From Odontocerum albicorne (lineage: Eukaryota; Arthropoda; Insecta; Trichoptera; Odontoceridae): a stretch of DNA of 64,000 nucleotides. The notes below the pieces were generated by a model. That model saw nothing but the letters and a program-made list of their open reading frames with translations. It was not told where the DNA came from and did not search any database. Below, one piece after another: positions 10,873-21,089 of the stretch. How positions within the stretch are numbered: the first letter of the stretch is position 1; each line of letters opens with the position of its first letter. The position numbers were made by a program, and so were the translations under genes. The stretch spans positions 39,241,042 to 39,305,041 of the forward strand of contig OX463847.1 of the NCBI GenBank assembly GCA_949825065.1. Direction: 5' to 3'.

Positions 10873-11070
10873 TTAATCTAGATTTCTAAAGAATTAGAAA
10901 TAAGACTTATTAATAAGTATGTTAACCTCAAAATAAAATAACTAAATGTGGAGACAATTGAAGAAAACTTTTTATGTATTGATATGATAACTTCGATTAT
11001 CTCAACTTTGTTCGTAAACATTATTAAAAAAAATATGTTTATTTTGGTATTCATAACTGTTTTATATGAA

Positions 11071-11113
11071 TTCACTACCGGTTTCAAATACCTCCGTCTT
11101 CCTCGTCAGGTGA
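11071..11113 (-). ncRNA. Hammerhead-ribozyme-like motif, type B (probable PLE terminus)
   Basis: On the minus strand the order is UCAC, CUGACGA, one extra G, GAAGA, a loop, UAUUU, GAAAC, CGGUA, GUGA. UCAC pairs with GUGA as an inner stem I. GAAGA pairs with UAUUU at four of five positions as stem II. ACCGGU is self-complementary and could form a short or dimeric stem III. The upstream minus-strand region (11120-11530) may be the 3' end of a second Penelope-like family, but I could not recognise its protein. Function is inferred from layout only. Confidence 0.4.
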
Positions 11114-11612
11114 TGTTGAACTAAATTACGAGTTTATCTAAAATACATTTTTTCTAATTGAAATAGGTACCTACGCGAGAGGGAGAGTGGAGAAGTGGCT
11201 AATAAGGGAAGGGGAGTAGATAGGCGTTAAAGGGTTTGAACGAAGGGAACATTTAGAAGAGGGCTATTATTGAAAAAAAAAACATGTTTCTGTAATTCGA
11301 GAGAGGCGATGGTCCTGACTGGGACATGTTCTGAGAATGCCCGATGGTAGTTAGTCGAGGAAAGCGCTGTTTTTCTGTCCATTGGGGTTCCGACGGCCAG
11401 GAAAACACTCTCTCACGGTGTACCGTTCCTATGACAAGGAAGTCATAGTATTAGGAATGTCAAAATCGCTCTGAATTGAGAAATCTGGTGGCCTCCCTAT
11501 GCTCTCTTGTGGAACTTTAAAAGAAGGGGGAATTGAATTGAATTGATTATTGAAATTAACTTGATTGTTTATATTGTAATTTATTTTTAACAAACACTGT
11601 TTATTCCACTTT

Positions 11613-11673
11613 TTTGCGACGGTATAACCCTACCGGTTTCAAGGCTTTCACCTCATCTTCAGGGGAGCGCAAA
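11613..11673 (-). ncRNA. Hammerhead-ribozyme-like motif, type A, in PLE terminus
   Basis: Sense is the minus strand, downstream of the PLE ORF. The order is UUUGCG, CUCCC, CUGAAGA, an extra U, GAGG, loop, CCUU, GAAA, CCGGUA, GGG, a loop, CGCAAA. UUUGCG/CGCAAA and CCC/GGG form stem I with an internal loop. GAGG/CCUU form stem II. ACCGGU is a self-complementary stem III, with predicted cleavage after the A of GUA. The family-level knowledge is that Penelope-like elements can carry hammerhead ribozymes in their terminal repeats. The single extra base before stem II departs from the textbook motif, and activity is not shown. Confidence 0.65.
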
Positions 11674-11714
11674 CAAGACTAAATGCTGTTCGAACTGGTA
11701 CCGATATAGACGCT

Positions 11715-12530
11715 TCAACGGTTGGAGGCTGGGGGGTGAGGAAGGCTAGGGATAATTTCGGCCAAGAGCGGGGAGATTTTGGGGAAATAACTGTTCAACA
11801 GATGTTCCGATCGGTATACTGACTTAGAAGTTTCTAGGGCCTCTAATCTGTCTAATTTATTTCCGTTGCCACTAATATGTAAGAATTTGGCATCATCGAT
11901 AGAAAAAGTATGATTGTCACGGTGACAATGATTAGCCATTTCAGAATAAATTAGAGGATTTGTTAAGGCGGATTTGTGTTCACGAAATCTCTTTTCAAAA
12001 GATCTTCCTGTCTTTCCTATATATAAATTATCACAGTTAGCACATAAAAGTTTATACACACCACTGTTGCCAAGTATTCCATTTTTGCCTTTCCCATTAT
12101 ATAAGAGTTTCCGGAGATTAAAGTTAGTGTAAAAAGCTGGCTTTATGTGACTTGGAATATTTTTGGTTATTTCATATGATATATTTTTTATAAATAGGAC
12201 TTTGCTCCATTTATAGGTATGCTTATAGGTGTCGTTAAATATATAATCTTTTATAAGTTTCTTTTTTGTTTTGTTTTTTAAAAGTGAATCAATAAGGCTT
12301 CCAGGATAGCCATTATTTGTAGCAATTTTTTTGATGGTTATTAATTCCTTTTTAAAATTGTCGTCGGTTAATGGGACAATGAGCAATCTATGAAGCATAC
12401 AGTTAAAGGCGGCGAATTTATGGTTATTAGGATGGTTAGAAGTTGCTGGAATTATAGAGTCTGAATAAGTATTTTTCCTATATATATCAAAGTCAAATGT
12501 GCCATTTTTCCGAGATAATGTTAGGTCCAA
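11715..12530 (-). CDS. Penelope-like retroelement ORF, C-terminal part with GIY-YIG endonuclease
   Basis: An intact 271-codon frame reads from MDLTLSRKNGTFDFDIYRK to a stop after HPPASNR. The first ~130 residues are the region downstream of the reverse transcriptase (NHPNNHKFAAFNCMLHRLL is diagnostic of PLE proteins). Residues ~155-240 hold a GIY-YIG-type nuclease: GVYKLLCANCDNLYIGKTGR contains the GVY...YIG pair, followed by SFEKRFREHKSA. A CxxC pair (CANC) lies between the two halves of the motif, as in other PLEs. The real protein would begin further upstream; the RT part is lost, so the methionine at 12530 is only the first available one. The open frame suggests a recent insertion. The enzyme would nick target DNA to prime reverse transcription. 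Confidence 0.88.
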   Translation of the reverse strand: MDLTLSRKNGTFDFDIYRKNTYSDSIIPATSNHPNNHKFAAFNCMLHRLLIVPLTDDNFKKELITIKKIATNNGYPGSLIDSLLKNKTKKKLIKDYIFNDTYKHTYKWSKVLFIKNISYEITKNIPSHIKPAFYTNFNLRKLLYNGKGKNGILGNSGVYKLLCANCDNLYIGKTGRSFEKRFREHKSALTNPLIYSEMANHCHRDNHTFSIDDAKFLHISGNGNKLDRLEALETSKSVYRSEHLLNSYFPKISPLLAEIIPSLPHPPASNR

Positions 12531-12559
12531 GAAATAAATTTTTTTTTTGATTGTTTATA

Positions 12560-13560
12560 ATTTTGAGGCTTGATTAAACGATTTTTTTATGTCCAGAATT
12601 TATAAGTTGTCTAGCTGCAACATTCCTCGGCTCGTGTGCAGAATCCACAAACCACGATCGATATAAAACGAATGTTTTTTTTTCAATTGAGTGGTTCCAG
12701 AACTCCGAAAACTTATTGTTATTGAGACATCTCAAATGTTTCCTAACTCTTTTCAAAGAATCTTAATATTTCAAGTTATTTCTTTTATTATTAAGAGTTT
12801 CTTGATATAGTTATTCTTGTTCAATGACAACCTTCGATACGACAACAGCCACATTATCATCGAGTGAAATGATGCCATTTTATGCTTCACTCTAATTTCC
12901 AGAATAAATAAAACCTGCATATTACACCAACAATAGTGTAGGTCAAAAGGTTTTTAACGCCAAAGAGACCAGGGAGATAAATTACATAATAGTGGCGTAT
13001 AGAAAAGATTTCTCCATTGTCTCTACATGAGAAAGTATGGATATTATCCATGGTTTTATCCGTCTTCTTACTAGGGATGCTTATTTACAGATCATTAGAG
13101 AGTGATAGATATCTTCGATTTGGTGTCCACTTTTTTTGTTCGCTCAGGGGTAATTTAGTTAACCCATCCGTCCTGAACAGTCTTGATTTGTATGTTCCAG
13201 ATAATTATCTGAAACAACGTACCCATAGATTGCTCTATTAACATATAAGGTGAACCAACCTATCTTTGGAAATGCCGGTAGGTAGAGCAATCACACTTTT
13301 TAACCGTGTGTGTTATCATATAGACATGTCGCTAAATTCCTTCAGGAAAAAACTCTTAAATCAGTATAATACTTCATGTAATCAATTTTTTGCATTATTA
13401 AACATGCATTCATTTTTACTATAGTTTCTATCAAATGAGTTTTAAAGTTTTGATTTGTTTAACAAAGGTTTTTTTTTTGTTCTTGTTATGTTGGTCCTTT
13501 TACAAATTAGGAAAAACTATAATGAGCAAATGACTTGATACAAAATGAATAAAATAATAA
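12560..13560. other. No recognisable gene or element
   Basis: The stretch is AT-rich, with short open frames on both strands (for example 12574-12756 minus and 13017-13241 plus). None resembles a known family. No clear repeat signature was found. Confidence 0.4.
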
Positions 13561-13570
13561 ATATAGTGGT

Positions 13571-13834
13571 GAAGAATATGCTTATGAAAGCTCATATATT
13601 AGAAGAATGTGCTTATAAAACCACATATATTAGGAAAATGTTCTTATAAAAGCATATACTCGTATATTAGAAGAATGTGCTTATAAAAGCTCACATATTA
13701 GAAGAATGTGCTCATAAAAGCACATGTATTAGAAGAATGTGCTTATAAAAGCACATACCATATATAAGAAGAATGTGCAAATAAAAGCACATATATTAGA
13801 AGAATGTGTTTATAAAAGCACATATATTAGAATG
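13571..13834 (+). repeat. Minisatellite, ~31-33 bp unit, ~8 copies
   Basis: The unit is close to TTAGAAGAATGTGCTTATAA followed by AAGCACATATA. Copies vary in length through short insertions such as CTCGTAT and CCATAT. Each unit contains GTGCTTATAAAAGCAC, an imperfect palindrome, so each could form a small hairpin. Confidence 0.9.
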
Positions 13835-14654
13835 ACATAAAGAAACATAGGCACTAGAATACAATAACATATGCGATGTCTATAACAACAATTTTCCAGA
13901 ACCTACAGTTCATATTATAGATATATCATAACTTTAAAAAATGTGAAGTTAAAATTGAATATACGAGTACGTCACAAAATTAATATAATATAATGAATTT
14001 AGAAACATTGCAGAACCACTATGCCATGAGGAAAAATAAAAAAAGTAACAAATAGTCAAATAAATCTAAAAGTTTCACCTTTTTTAAATTCTTTCCTTTG
14101 GATCAAAATACCTCACACACTTCTGAATGTAATACGAGTATGACATCAGTATTGCTCGCGTTACATGCGTTACATACCGGAATCATTCCGCCTGAAGAAA
14201 GCCTCGAGAAAGGAGGTACAAACACGTGTCGCGGAGATTAACGTTATTAGTGAAACATCAAAGTAATTTTTATATAAATATTCTAATTTGAAGTTCCACA
14301 TATGTAGGTTAAGCCGAAAACTTTGATAAGATATTATTAATTTTGTAATTTATACCTTTAAATCTTCTTCATCATATTTGTTTTAGAATTTTATTAAAAT
14401 GAGCTGTAAGACATTTTTTTTGTTTGAATTGTGATCAATCAAACATTAATATAGAGTTTTTAGCGAGAGTTTCTACTTTGAAAGATACTTCTACGCTTTC
14501 AAAAGGCAAAAGTCAAGAATTCTGTTAATCTTGCTGTTTACTTAACTTTTTAACACGAGTCGCCAAGTTTTCAGAAATACGATTAATTCGAATTATTTGT
14601 AATAGAAAAAACAAATTATAGCAAATTAATTCATTCATTCATATGATACCCTTC

Positions 14655-14735
14655 AAAACATCTATATTGGTGGCTCGGACATATCGGAGGTTGTGGCCGG
14701 AAGACATTATTGTCTTCGGTTCCATTATAATAATA
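14655..14735 (-). repeat. Unclassified repeat (GGCCAC motif family), inverted copy
   Basis: The minus strand reads TGGAACCGAAGACAATAATG, then TCTTCCGGCCACAACC and GATATGTCC. This parallels the copies at 343, 41745 and 63840. The word GAAGACAATAATGTCTTC is itself an imperfect palindrome. Confidence 0.4.
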
Positions 14736-14737
14736 AA

Positions 14738-15005
14738 CGGCAATTGAAAAAGCGCCGTTTGGAGAGCAGAATCTCCTCAAAGATCATTAATCGAGCATTT
14801 GGTATTAAAATCACTGGGTAGGCACGGAACTTGCAGTTCTTCTTTGTACTAGTAAGCAATATTACTGCATGTGAAGAGGAAACAACGCTGGACAACCTTA
14901 AGTACATGTGAGTATTGTTACGAGACGAACTCTTTAAGCGGACTGGAACACTTTTTAGGTTATCATTAGGAATTGAATCCGAAACCACTGACTGGAAGTC
15001 GTTGT
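14738..15005 (+). repeat. SINE family 2 copy
   Basis: The copy begins GCGCCGTTTGGAGAGCAGAA, then TCTCCTCAAAG and ATTAATCGAGCATTTGG. Its middle (GGCACGGAACTTGCAGTTCT) is shared with 44940-45000. It is diverged from the copies at 33.9 and 51.4 kb. Confidence 0.5.
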
Positions 15006-15511
15006 TTTGCTAACTAGACAATTGAAGTCATCAAATGAGAAATGTCAGTACTCCATGGAAAGTATAAGGTGTTTAAAGACATGGATGAGGTATATGGTAA
15101 GATTGAGGAATCTGGTCATATTTTTAAAGACATATTTAAGCTTTTCTTATCTGTTGTTTTAAGTACGTCGTTCCAGAATCAAACGACATTGACCGTAAAG
15201 GATACTGTAAAAAATTAAATGCAATGAATTGAAAAAAATAGCTACAGGAAATATTTCTCTAAGCGCAGCGCAAACTTCGTGACTGAATTAATTTTTTTCA
15301 CATTTTAGTATGTATACAAAAGGGACAATATGTGAACTTTACGTTTGTTTCTCACTGTCAACAAATTTAGTTTTGTATATGTGATCGTAATTCCTGAGAC
15401 AAATCTCAGGTAAACATTTTATAGGCGTTTATTATTTATAGTAAAGGCATTAACATTGTGGAGGTTTAAAGACATTGTAATTTGTTTTATCAAACACTGT
15501 TTATTCCACTT

Positions 15512-15571
15512 TTTGTAACGGTATAACCCTACCAGTTTCAAGGCTTTCACCTCATCATCAGGGAGCATAAA
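15512..15571 (-). ncRNA. Hammerhead-like motif, type A (inverted cassette, left arm)
   Basis: Minus-strand order: UUUAUG, CUCC, CUGAUGA, U, GAGG, loop, CCUU, GAAAC, UGGUA, GGG, loop, UACAAA. The outer stem I pairs at five of six positions. Stem III reads ACUGGU, still self-pairing through a wobble. Confidence 0.55.
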
Positions 15572-15580
15572 CAATACTTG

Positions 15581-15643
15581 TTTGTGCTCCCCTGATGATA
15601 AGGTGAAAGCCTTGAAACCGGTAGGGTTATATACCGTTATAAA
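15581..15643 (+). ncRNA. Hammerhead-like motif, type A (inverted cassette, right arm)
   Basis: Plus-strand order: UUUGUG, CUCCC, CUGAUGA, U, AAGG, loop, CCUU, GAAAC, CGGUA, GGG, loop, UAUAAA. UUUGUG pairs with UAUAAA at all six positions (two wobbles), and AAGG/CCUU is a full stem II. Confidence 0.6.
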
Positions 15644-15689
15644 AAGTGGAATAAACAGTGTTTGATAAAACAAATTACAATTTTTTTAT

Positions 15690-16980
15690 AGATGTCGTAG
15701 TTTAACCATATAACAAACGTCCACAAAGTTAAATATAATGAAAATCAAGATTAATACCTTAAAAGCTTGGAAAACCAAATATATATCGATGAGAATATTT
15801 GGTCTAATATTAGAAAATAAGATAACGTGTTAAAAAAATAAGAACTTTAAAAACTTGGAAACAAAATAATACATGTATTGATGACAATATTTCGTCTAAT
15901 ATTATAAAATTATATACAAATAAAAATAATAAGAACTTGAATTTTTTTACGAACAGCTTAGATATACAGTCAACCATTGTAGCTTTAGAAAAGTCGTGAA
16001 TATTAATTTGGGCGTGACACTAGCCAGAGAGGAAAGTGACAGAAGCATAAAAGCAGCTTTGAAAGGAGTTTGTAAATGGAAAAGATCGCGAGGATCCCCT
16101 AGACTACAATTGTTGGGTGGTGTTGTAAAGAACACGCAGATGTTGGGTTGCCAACAGGAACGTGGCTGGAGAGAAATTGTCAAGTTGATAATGGACCACC
16201 TGCATGATTTAGAATGTAAGGTAAGGAAGGTTGACAAAGATTTTTGACAAAAAGTCTTTGAGATATATTTAGCTTAGTAATTAAAATATCATATTGCAAA
16301 CCTAAAGGGTCCGTGATAAATAAACCTTTGAGAAATATCACTGCGTCAAGACCTTCAGGCGTCAGAGCGTAACAATTGACGCGATACATTATTCAGTTAA
16401 CAGGTTCACAGGCTACGCTACATTATGCAAGAGAACCAGCGCAGGTTCTTCAAATCCCGCATCTTTCATTAGAGGTAGAATTATTCCTATTTCAATGGAA
16501 AAGTAAATCCATACGTATTGTTTAAACTGAAAATTGTTTCAGCGCTGAATTTCAGGATTACTTTCAGAACTACATAATATATAGAAAAATTAGAGTAAAT
16601 TTTGTGATTCTGAATAGATTTTTTAAAGGAAAATATGTTTTTAAAATATTCACTTTCTTGCAAATGCCTTCGATAAATTTATTACTTTGAAGCAATTTCA
16701 TTCAATCAATCCTACTATTGTATTGCCGATATCAATGGCCTTGTATAAACGGAGAGATTGAAAAGGTACATTTGAGAAATATATGAATAAATAAAAGGAA
16801 ATATTAAGGAAAAAAGGATATGTATTAGAATTGTGTAGGAGTTAGGGGTGAGGAATATTTTGAGATAAATAATATATTTTTAGTTTTGAAGGATGTATCA
16901 CATCTGAAGGATGTGTCACAAGGCCGATCGAAAATCTAGATAAGTGAGCCTCAAAAGATGATGTGTAGAATGATATAGTT
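15690..16980. other. No recognisable element
   Basis: AT-rich, with an 83-codon open frame (15996-16247) and overlapping minus-strand frames. I see no motif that identifies any of them. Nothing else is supported here. Confidence 0.35.
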
Positions 16981-17240
16981 ATAGTGGGGTGGAATACAAA
17001 AGATTTTCCCCCCCCCCAACAGGGGTCAGTTTTTATTTTAAATTAAACGAAAATTGATTTCTTGCTAAGACCAAGCAATTTTTATTTTCTTTTTCTTCAT
17101 GTGCTGTGTCCAGCACCCCTTATATTGTCGATTACTTTTGAGAAAATATCTCTATCTTTGGTGGCATGGAAGAATTCCTCAACTGTCTGGATACATGTCA
17201 TTTTGCCAACGTTGCGAAATCAAGACAGACACCTTCTTCC

Positions 17241-17603
17241 ATGTCTTACTTCGGTTTTGCCCATCCATGTCTTATTTCGATTTTGCCCATCCACGTCTTA
17301 CTTCGATTTTGCCCATCCATGTCTTATTTCGATTTTGCCCATCCCCGTCTTACTTCGGTTTTTGCCCATGCATGTCTTACTTCGATTTTGCCCATCCACG
17401 TTTTACTTCGATTTTGCCCATTCACGTCTTACTTCCATTTTGCTGATCTACGCCTTACTTCTATTTTGCCCATCCATGTCATATTTCAATTTTGCCCACC
17501 CCCGTCTTACTTCGATTTGACCCATCCACGTCTTACTTCGATTTGACCCATCCACGTCTTACTTCTATTTGGCCCATCCACGTCTTACTTCGATTTTGTC
17601 CAT
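17241..17603 (+). repeat. Minisatellite, 26-bp unit, ~14 copies
   Basis: The unit is CTTACTTCGATTTTGCCCAT followed by CCATGT or CCACGT. Because 26 is not a multiple of three and the unit lacks stops in these frames, all three forward frames stay open and produce long spurious repeat proteins. Units are variably mutated, more so at the 3' side. Confidence 0.95.
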
Positions 17604-18984
17604 TTATATCAATTTAAGGTAGTGGTATTTTTCCCCTCTTAATATTTTTAGGTATGCTTCATTTGCTTAATTTTAAAATATTAACTTTAAATTTATATCC
17701 ATATTGAAGTTTCTTTTCTGAAATAAAGTCATAAATTTGCGTTTGATCAGGTGTTTATATGAAGTTGAGCTAAATAAATAAATAGTATGATACACTAAAT
17801 CTTAATGAGAAGCTGCGCATTGTTCCGCATATAGATAAAATATCATATGAGGCATTGTCTAGAATGAGACTTGGTATGAATTTTCTAAGCTAGAATCATT
17901 TAAAAAAAAATGTATTCGCATTTCTCTGGTAAGAAAAATTTTGGATTAAAATTCGATAGTGTGGTCACTTCACTACGATATCCATTTTTATTTTAAATTA
18001 ACACACACAGAAGTTTTTACGATTTATAAATAAATATCAAACTGCAAATCATTATAACTGAGTAAGACTATAGTCTATATTAGATGTAATGACTCTTAAA
18101 ACCTTGTCAGATAGAAGAAACATGTTTCACCTTACAACTCAGCTGTCAGCTAGTATTTCAATAGACCGGAACTAACACAGCTTGCTATGTGACACGTTAC
18201 TTGTAGGTCTACTCGGATAAAACTTTTCTTCTATAGTGAAGTGGTTGCAATGTATTATTCGTACAACCCTAGCAAAATACATCTGCATAGATTGAGAAAT
18301 CAAAATGGGCATTGTATTGATTTTCATATGAGTTTGGCTACTTTCAGAAGACCTTTTTCTTGCTGGGATGAATTGCATAGGTTTGCTTTCTTGTGCTGTT
18401 CGTCTTATACTTTTTATTCTTTTACATACTATAGCTCTGTTTACATGTCAATGAAATATTTAATTTCTATCTTTTGCATCTAAAAGATCATTTGATTGTT
18501 GAATTAAAATAAATAAGTAAAAGCGCCTCTTTTACTAAAAGCGTTGTGCATGTGAAACGTATGGATGTTTTCCCATTTAAGTTAACCGAGGATTCTCCCG
18601 TAATATCCTTTCTCCTGCCACTCTCCGTTTTCCTTTTATCCTTCCCGTGTAAGAAAATACAGCCATCAAAGAAACACTGCGACAACCCCATAGAGGATTC
18701 ACTTAAAAAAACTCCCAGTGGCGTCGCCAAATTTAAAATATATATTTGAATGCAATTGAAATTTTATCGAAAAATAAAAAAAAATCACTGTGTGGTGATA
18801 TTCCATTTGGATATCGTGACCTAATTCATCGTGTAAACCTGTTACAGTTAACAATTCTATTTTTCATGAAAATTTTCAAGTTTTAAAGAAAATTTTCCTG
18901 TTTGATTAAGGTTATATTGCTTACTCTCGACGAACGATACGATGTGACATACGTGGTTGTTAACTCGAAATCTCAATTAATGGA

Positions 18985-19465
18985 GTTGAAGAAAGTATTG
19001 TCTCCTAACTTCATTTCCTAGCTCACCCTTCAAAATATCTGTACCACCAATTGCAATTATACTTGAATAAATATTGAATGATAAGTGCCAAATTATTCAA
19101 ATTTGATGAGACTATCTAGGAAGGGTCTTGGTTGCCTGCAGGATTCTTCACAACCTATATATCTCAGCAACCTTCACCAATAAGATTATACTCAATAAAT
19201 GGTAGTTCTTCAACACACCATTCAGACATCTCAGCTTTGGTCTCTCCACCCTTCTACGCTCCATCACTCCAGCTATTTTAACAACTTTTGCTACGCTAGC
19301 TTCACCATACGAGGTGTAGATATTCTTGTAAAACTCCTGTCTCCACTAGCCATTTTCATAAATTGAACCATATTTTCTACGAACAATCTTTCTCTCAAAT
19401 GTATCAAGAACTCTTTCGACCTGTTTTGTAAGTGTCCAGGTCTCCAAGGCGTAAGTTAATTAGTA
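18985..19465 (-). pseudogene. RTE-type LINE, C-terminal remnant
   Basis: The minus strand reads YALETWTLTKQVERVLDTFE, then RKIVRRKYGSIYENG. After a frame break follow IAGVMERRRVERPKLRCLNG and, further on, ILQATKTLPR. These match the post-RT region of RTE-type elements (YGSETWTLTKxDERxLxxFERK...RRxVGRPxxRWxDGV). Stops disrupt the frame. It abuts the mariner at 19498. Confidence 0.7.
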
Positions 19466-19497
19466 AAATATAGTTTTTTTAATATTTATTAATATTA

Positions 19498-20756
19498 TAG
19501 GCTAGTCAAAAAGTTTTGAAAGCGGAAATGAAAATATTTTTTTTTTGGGTGGAAATTACTTTTATTGCTCAGTAAAGTCTCCCATAAGATCAATACACTT
19601 GGTCCAACGATCTTCCAACTTTGTTGTCCAATCACGGAAGTGACTTTCTGGAAGGCCTGCAAAATACTCCTCTACGACGGCTATAACCTCTTCGTTTGAT
19701 AAAAAATGCTTTCCACGAAGGAATTTTTTGAGGTGTGAGAACAGCCAGAAGTCAGAGGGAGCTAAATCTGGCGAATGGGGTGGATGCTGCAACAATTCGT
19801 ACCCCAATTCACTGATTTTCGCGATGGTTTTTTGAGTTGTGTGAGCAGGTGCATTGTCTTGATGAAAAATGATTTTTTTCTTCTGCAAACCGGGTCTTTT
19901 TTCACAAATTTTTTCATCCAACTGGTCCAAAAGGTCACAATAATAATCGGAGTTGATTGTCTTACCAGTTTGGAGATAATCTATCAATAAAATTCCTTTT
20001 GCATCCCAAAAACTGACGCTTACACCTTCTTGGCCGATTTCTGGACACGAACTCGCTTCGGAGCCAAAGTGCCTGGTGCACACCACTCCTTAGCCTCTTG
20101 TTTTGATTCAGGATCATGGTGGTAGACCCAAGTCTCATCCATAGTGATAAATCGACGCAGAAAATCCTTTTTATCCTTTCGAAATTGCTCCAAATGTTGC
20201 TCAGAAAGTCGCATTCGAACGTGTTTTTGTTGCATTGTTAGCAAATGCGGCACCCACTGTGCACACAGTTTTTTGAAACCCAAAACTTCAGCCAAAATAT
20301 GCCATGTTGTTCCATGTGAGATGCCTATGGTGTCAGCTATCACATCCACAGTCGATCGATGATCTTGCAAAACCATATCCTGTATTTTCGCTATAATTTC
20401 TGGTGTTGATGCACTTTTTGGACGTCCTGAGCGTCCTGAGCTTGTACGGCCACGCTTAAACTCCAAAACCCATCGGTGAACGGTTGAAAATGAAGGAGAA
20501 GACTCCTTTAATACTTTACCATCTTTGCATGGATCTCAGTAGCCGATAAACCTTCCAAAACAAAGAATTTAATCACTGCACGATATTCGGATTTTTCCAT
20601 TGTTAAAAAATACACTGACACGTCAACTTCAAATGGCTTGTAAACAAAGAATGAATTGACAGATCGAAATGAAATTTTGAGTACGTTCTTATGAAATATT
20701 AAAATGGCGTAGAAATTTTGGTTTTTCTACTGCTCCATAGATGATTGACTAACCTA
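19498..20756 (-). mobile_element. Mariner DNA transposon (DD34D), near full length
   Basis: This element is about 1259 bp. The ends share TAGG(C/T)TAGTCAA as short outer inverted repeats, with TA duplicates outside (19496-19497 and 20757-20758). The transposase lies on the minus strand and is nearly complete, but has two single-base frameshifts. The intact codons and motifs point to a fairly recent insertion. Confidence 0.9.
19562..20600 (-). pseudogene. Mariner transposase pseudogene (DD34D), two frameshifts
   Basis: The frame begins MEKSEYRAVIKFFVLEGLSA and ends TKCIDLMGDFTEQ, the expected ~345 residues. The N-terminal half is a paired helix-turn-helix. The first catalytic Asp is in ITMDETWVYHHDPESKQ, the second in IIFHQDNAPAHTT and the third in HSPDLAPSDFWLF. 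The second and third are separated by 34 residues, the classical mariner signature. One lost base near 20516 and another frame shift near 20030 split the frame into three pieces. All three catalytic residues and the C-terminal HLKKFLRGKHFLSNEEV block are intact. Confidence 0.93.
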
Positions 20757-21089
20757 TATTGAAGATGTTGAACATGCAATCCGATGTTTTTGTATTAGAA
20801 TCTTGCTAATTTCTATATAATTTATATTCTCAATTTTTTATAAGAATTTATTATTTTATTATGTTTAAAGTAGCAAGAGCGACTGCCGAAAATTACGAGG
20901 TAGGTAGTTTGACGAATTTTTTTACACTTGATTTTTAATTTTGTAATAATAAACAAATAAAAAAACTTATCAATGTGGCTTATAACAGGATAATACTTCG
21001 TCTCTGTAACCATGTAGCCAACATTGACTTTATCTCTAACAAGCAGTAAACTCGGAACAAGGACAGTCAGTTTATTCTAATAGTTGTAC

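Larger units (their letters stand above)
11574..12546 (-). mobile_element. Penelope-like element (PLE), 5'-truncated, with 13-bp target duplication
   Basis: The element spans the GIY-YIG part of a Penelope-like ORF plus its downstream terminal sequence. The 13-bp word TTGATTGTTTATA occurs exactly at 11561-11573 and at 12547-12559, giving a likely target site duplication. The upstream reverse transcriptase is missing, so the copy is truncated just inside the start of the linker (LTLSRKNG region). Its 3' region carries a hammerhead-like motif, and the same terminus is found alone at 15.5, 40.4, 47.0, 49.8 and 52.4 kb. Confidence 0.85.
15427..15681. repeat. Inverted PLE-terminus cassette with 45-bp leader
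   Basis: A leader (GGCATTAACATTGTGGAGGT at 15446) precedes two PLE termini in inverse orientation (15474-15576 minus, 15577-15681 plus). The whole forms a ~208-bp near-perfect palindrome. The leader recurs before inverted pairs at 40.4, 47.0 and 49.7 kb, but not at the full PLE copy at 11.6 kb. Confidence 0.85.

Noticed and set aside
13571..13834. CRISPR-like array (regular repeats separated by variable words)
   Set aside because: The whole unit repeats, with no unique spacers; the context is eukaryotic. It is a minisatellite.
15996..16247. 83-codon frame with basic residues (KWKRSRGSPRLQLLGG)
   Set aside because: No recognisable domain; a minus-strand frame of similar length overlaps it.
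17062..17546. Three overlapping open frames of 115-152 codons on the plus strand
   Set aside because: They are the three frames of the same 26-bp minisatellite; the repeat unit simply lacks stops.
18546..18749. 67-codon frame with a hydrophobic segment and several cysteines and lysines
   Set aside because: Overlaps an equally open minus-strand frame; nothing supports translation and no homology was recognised.
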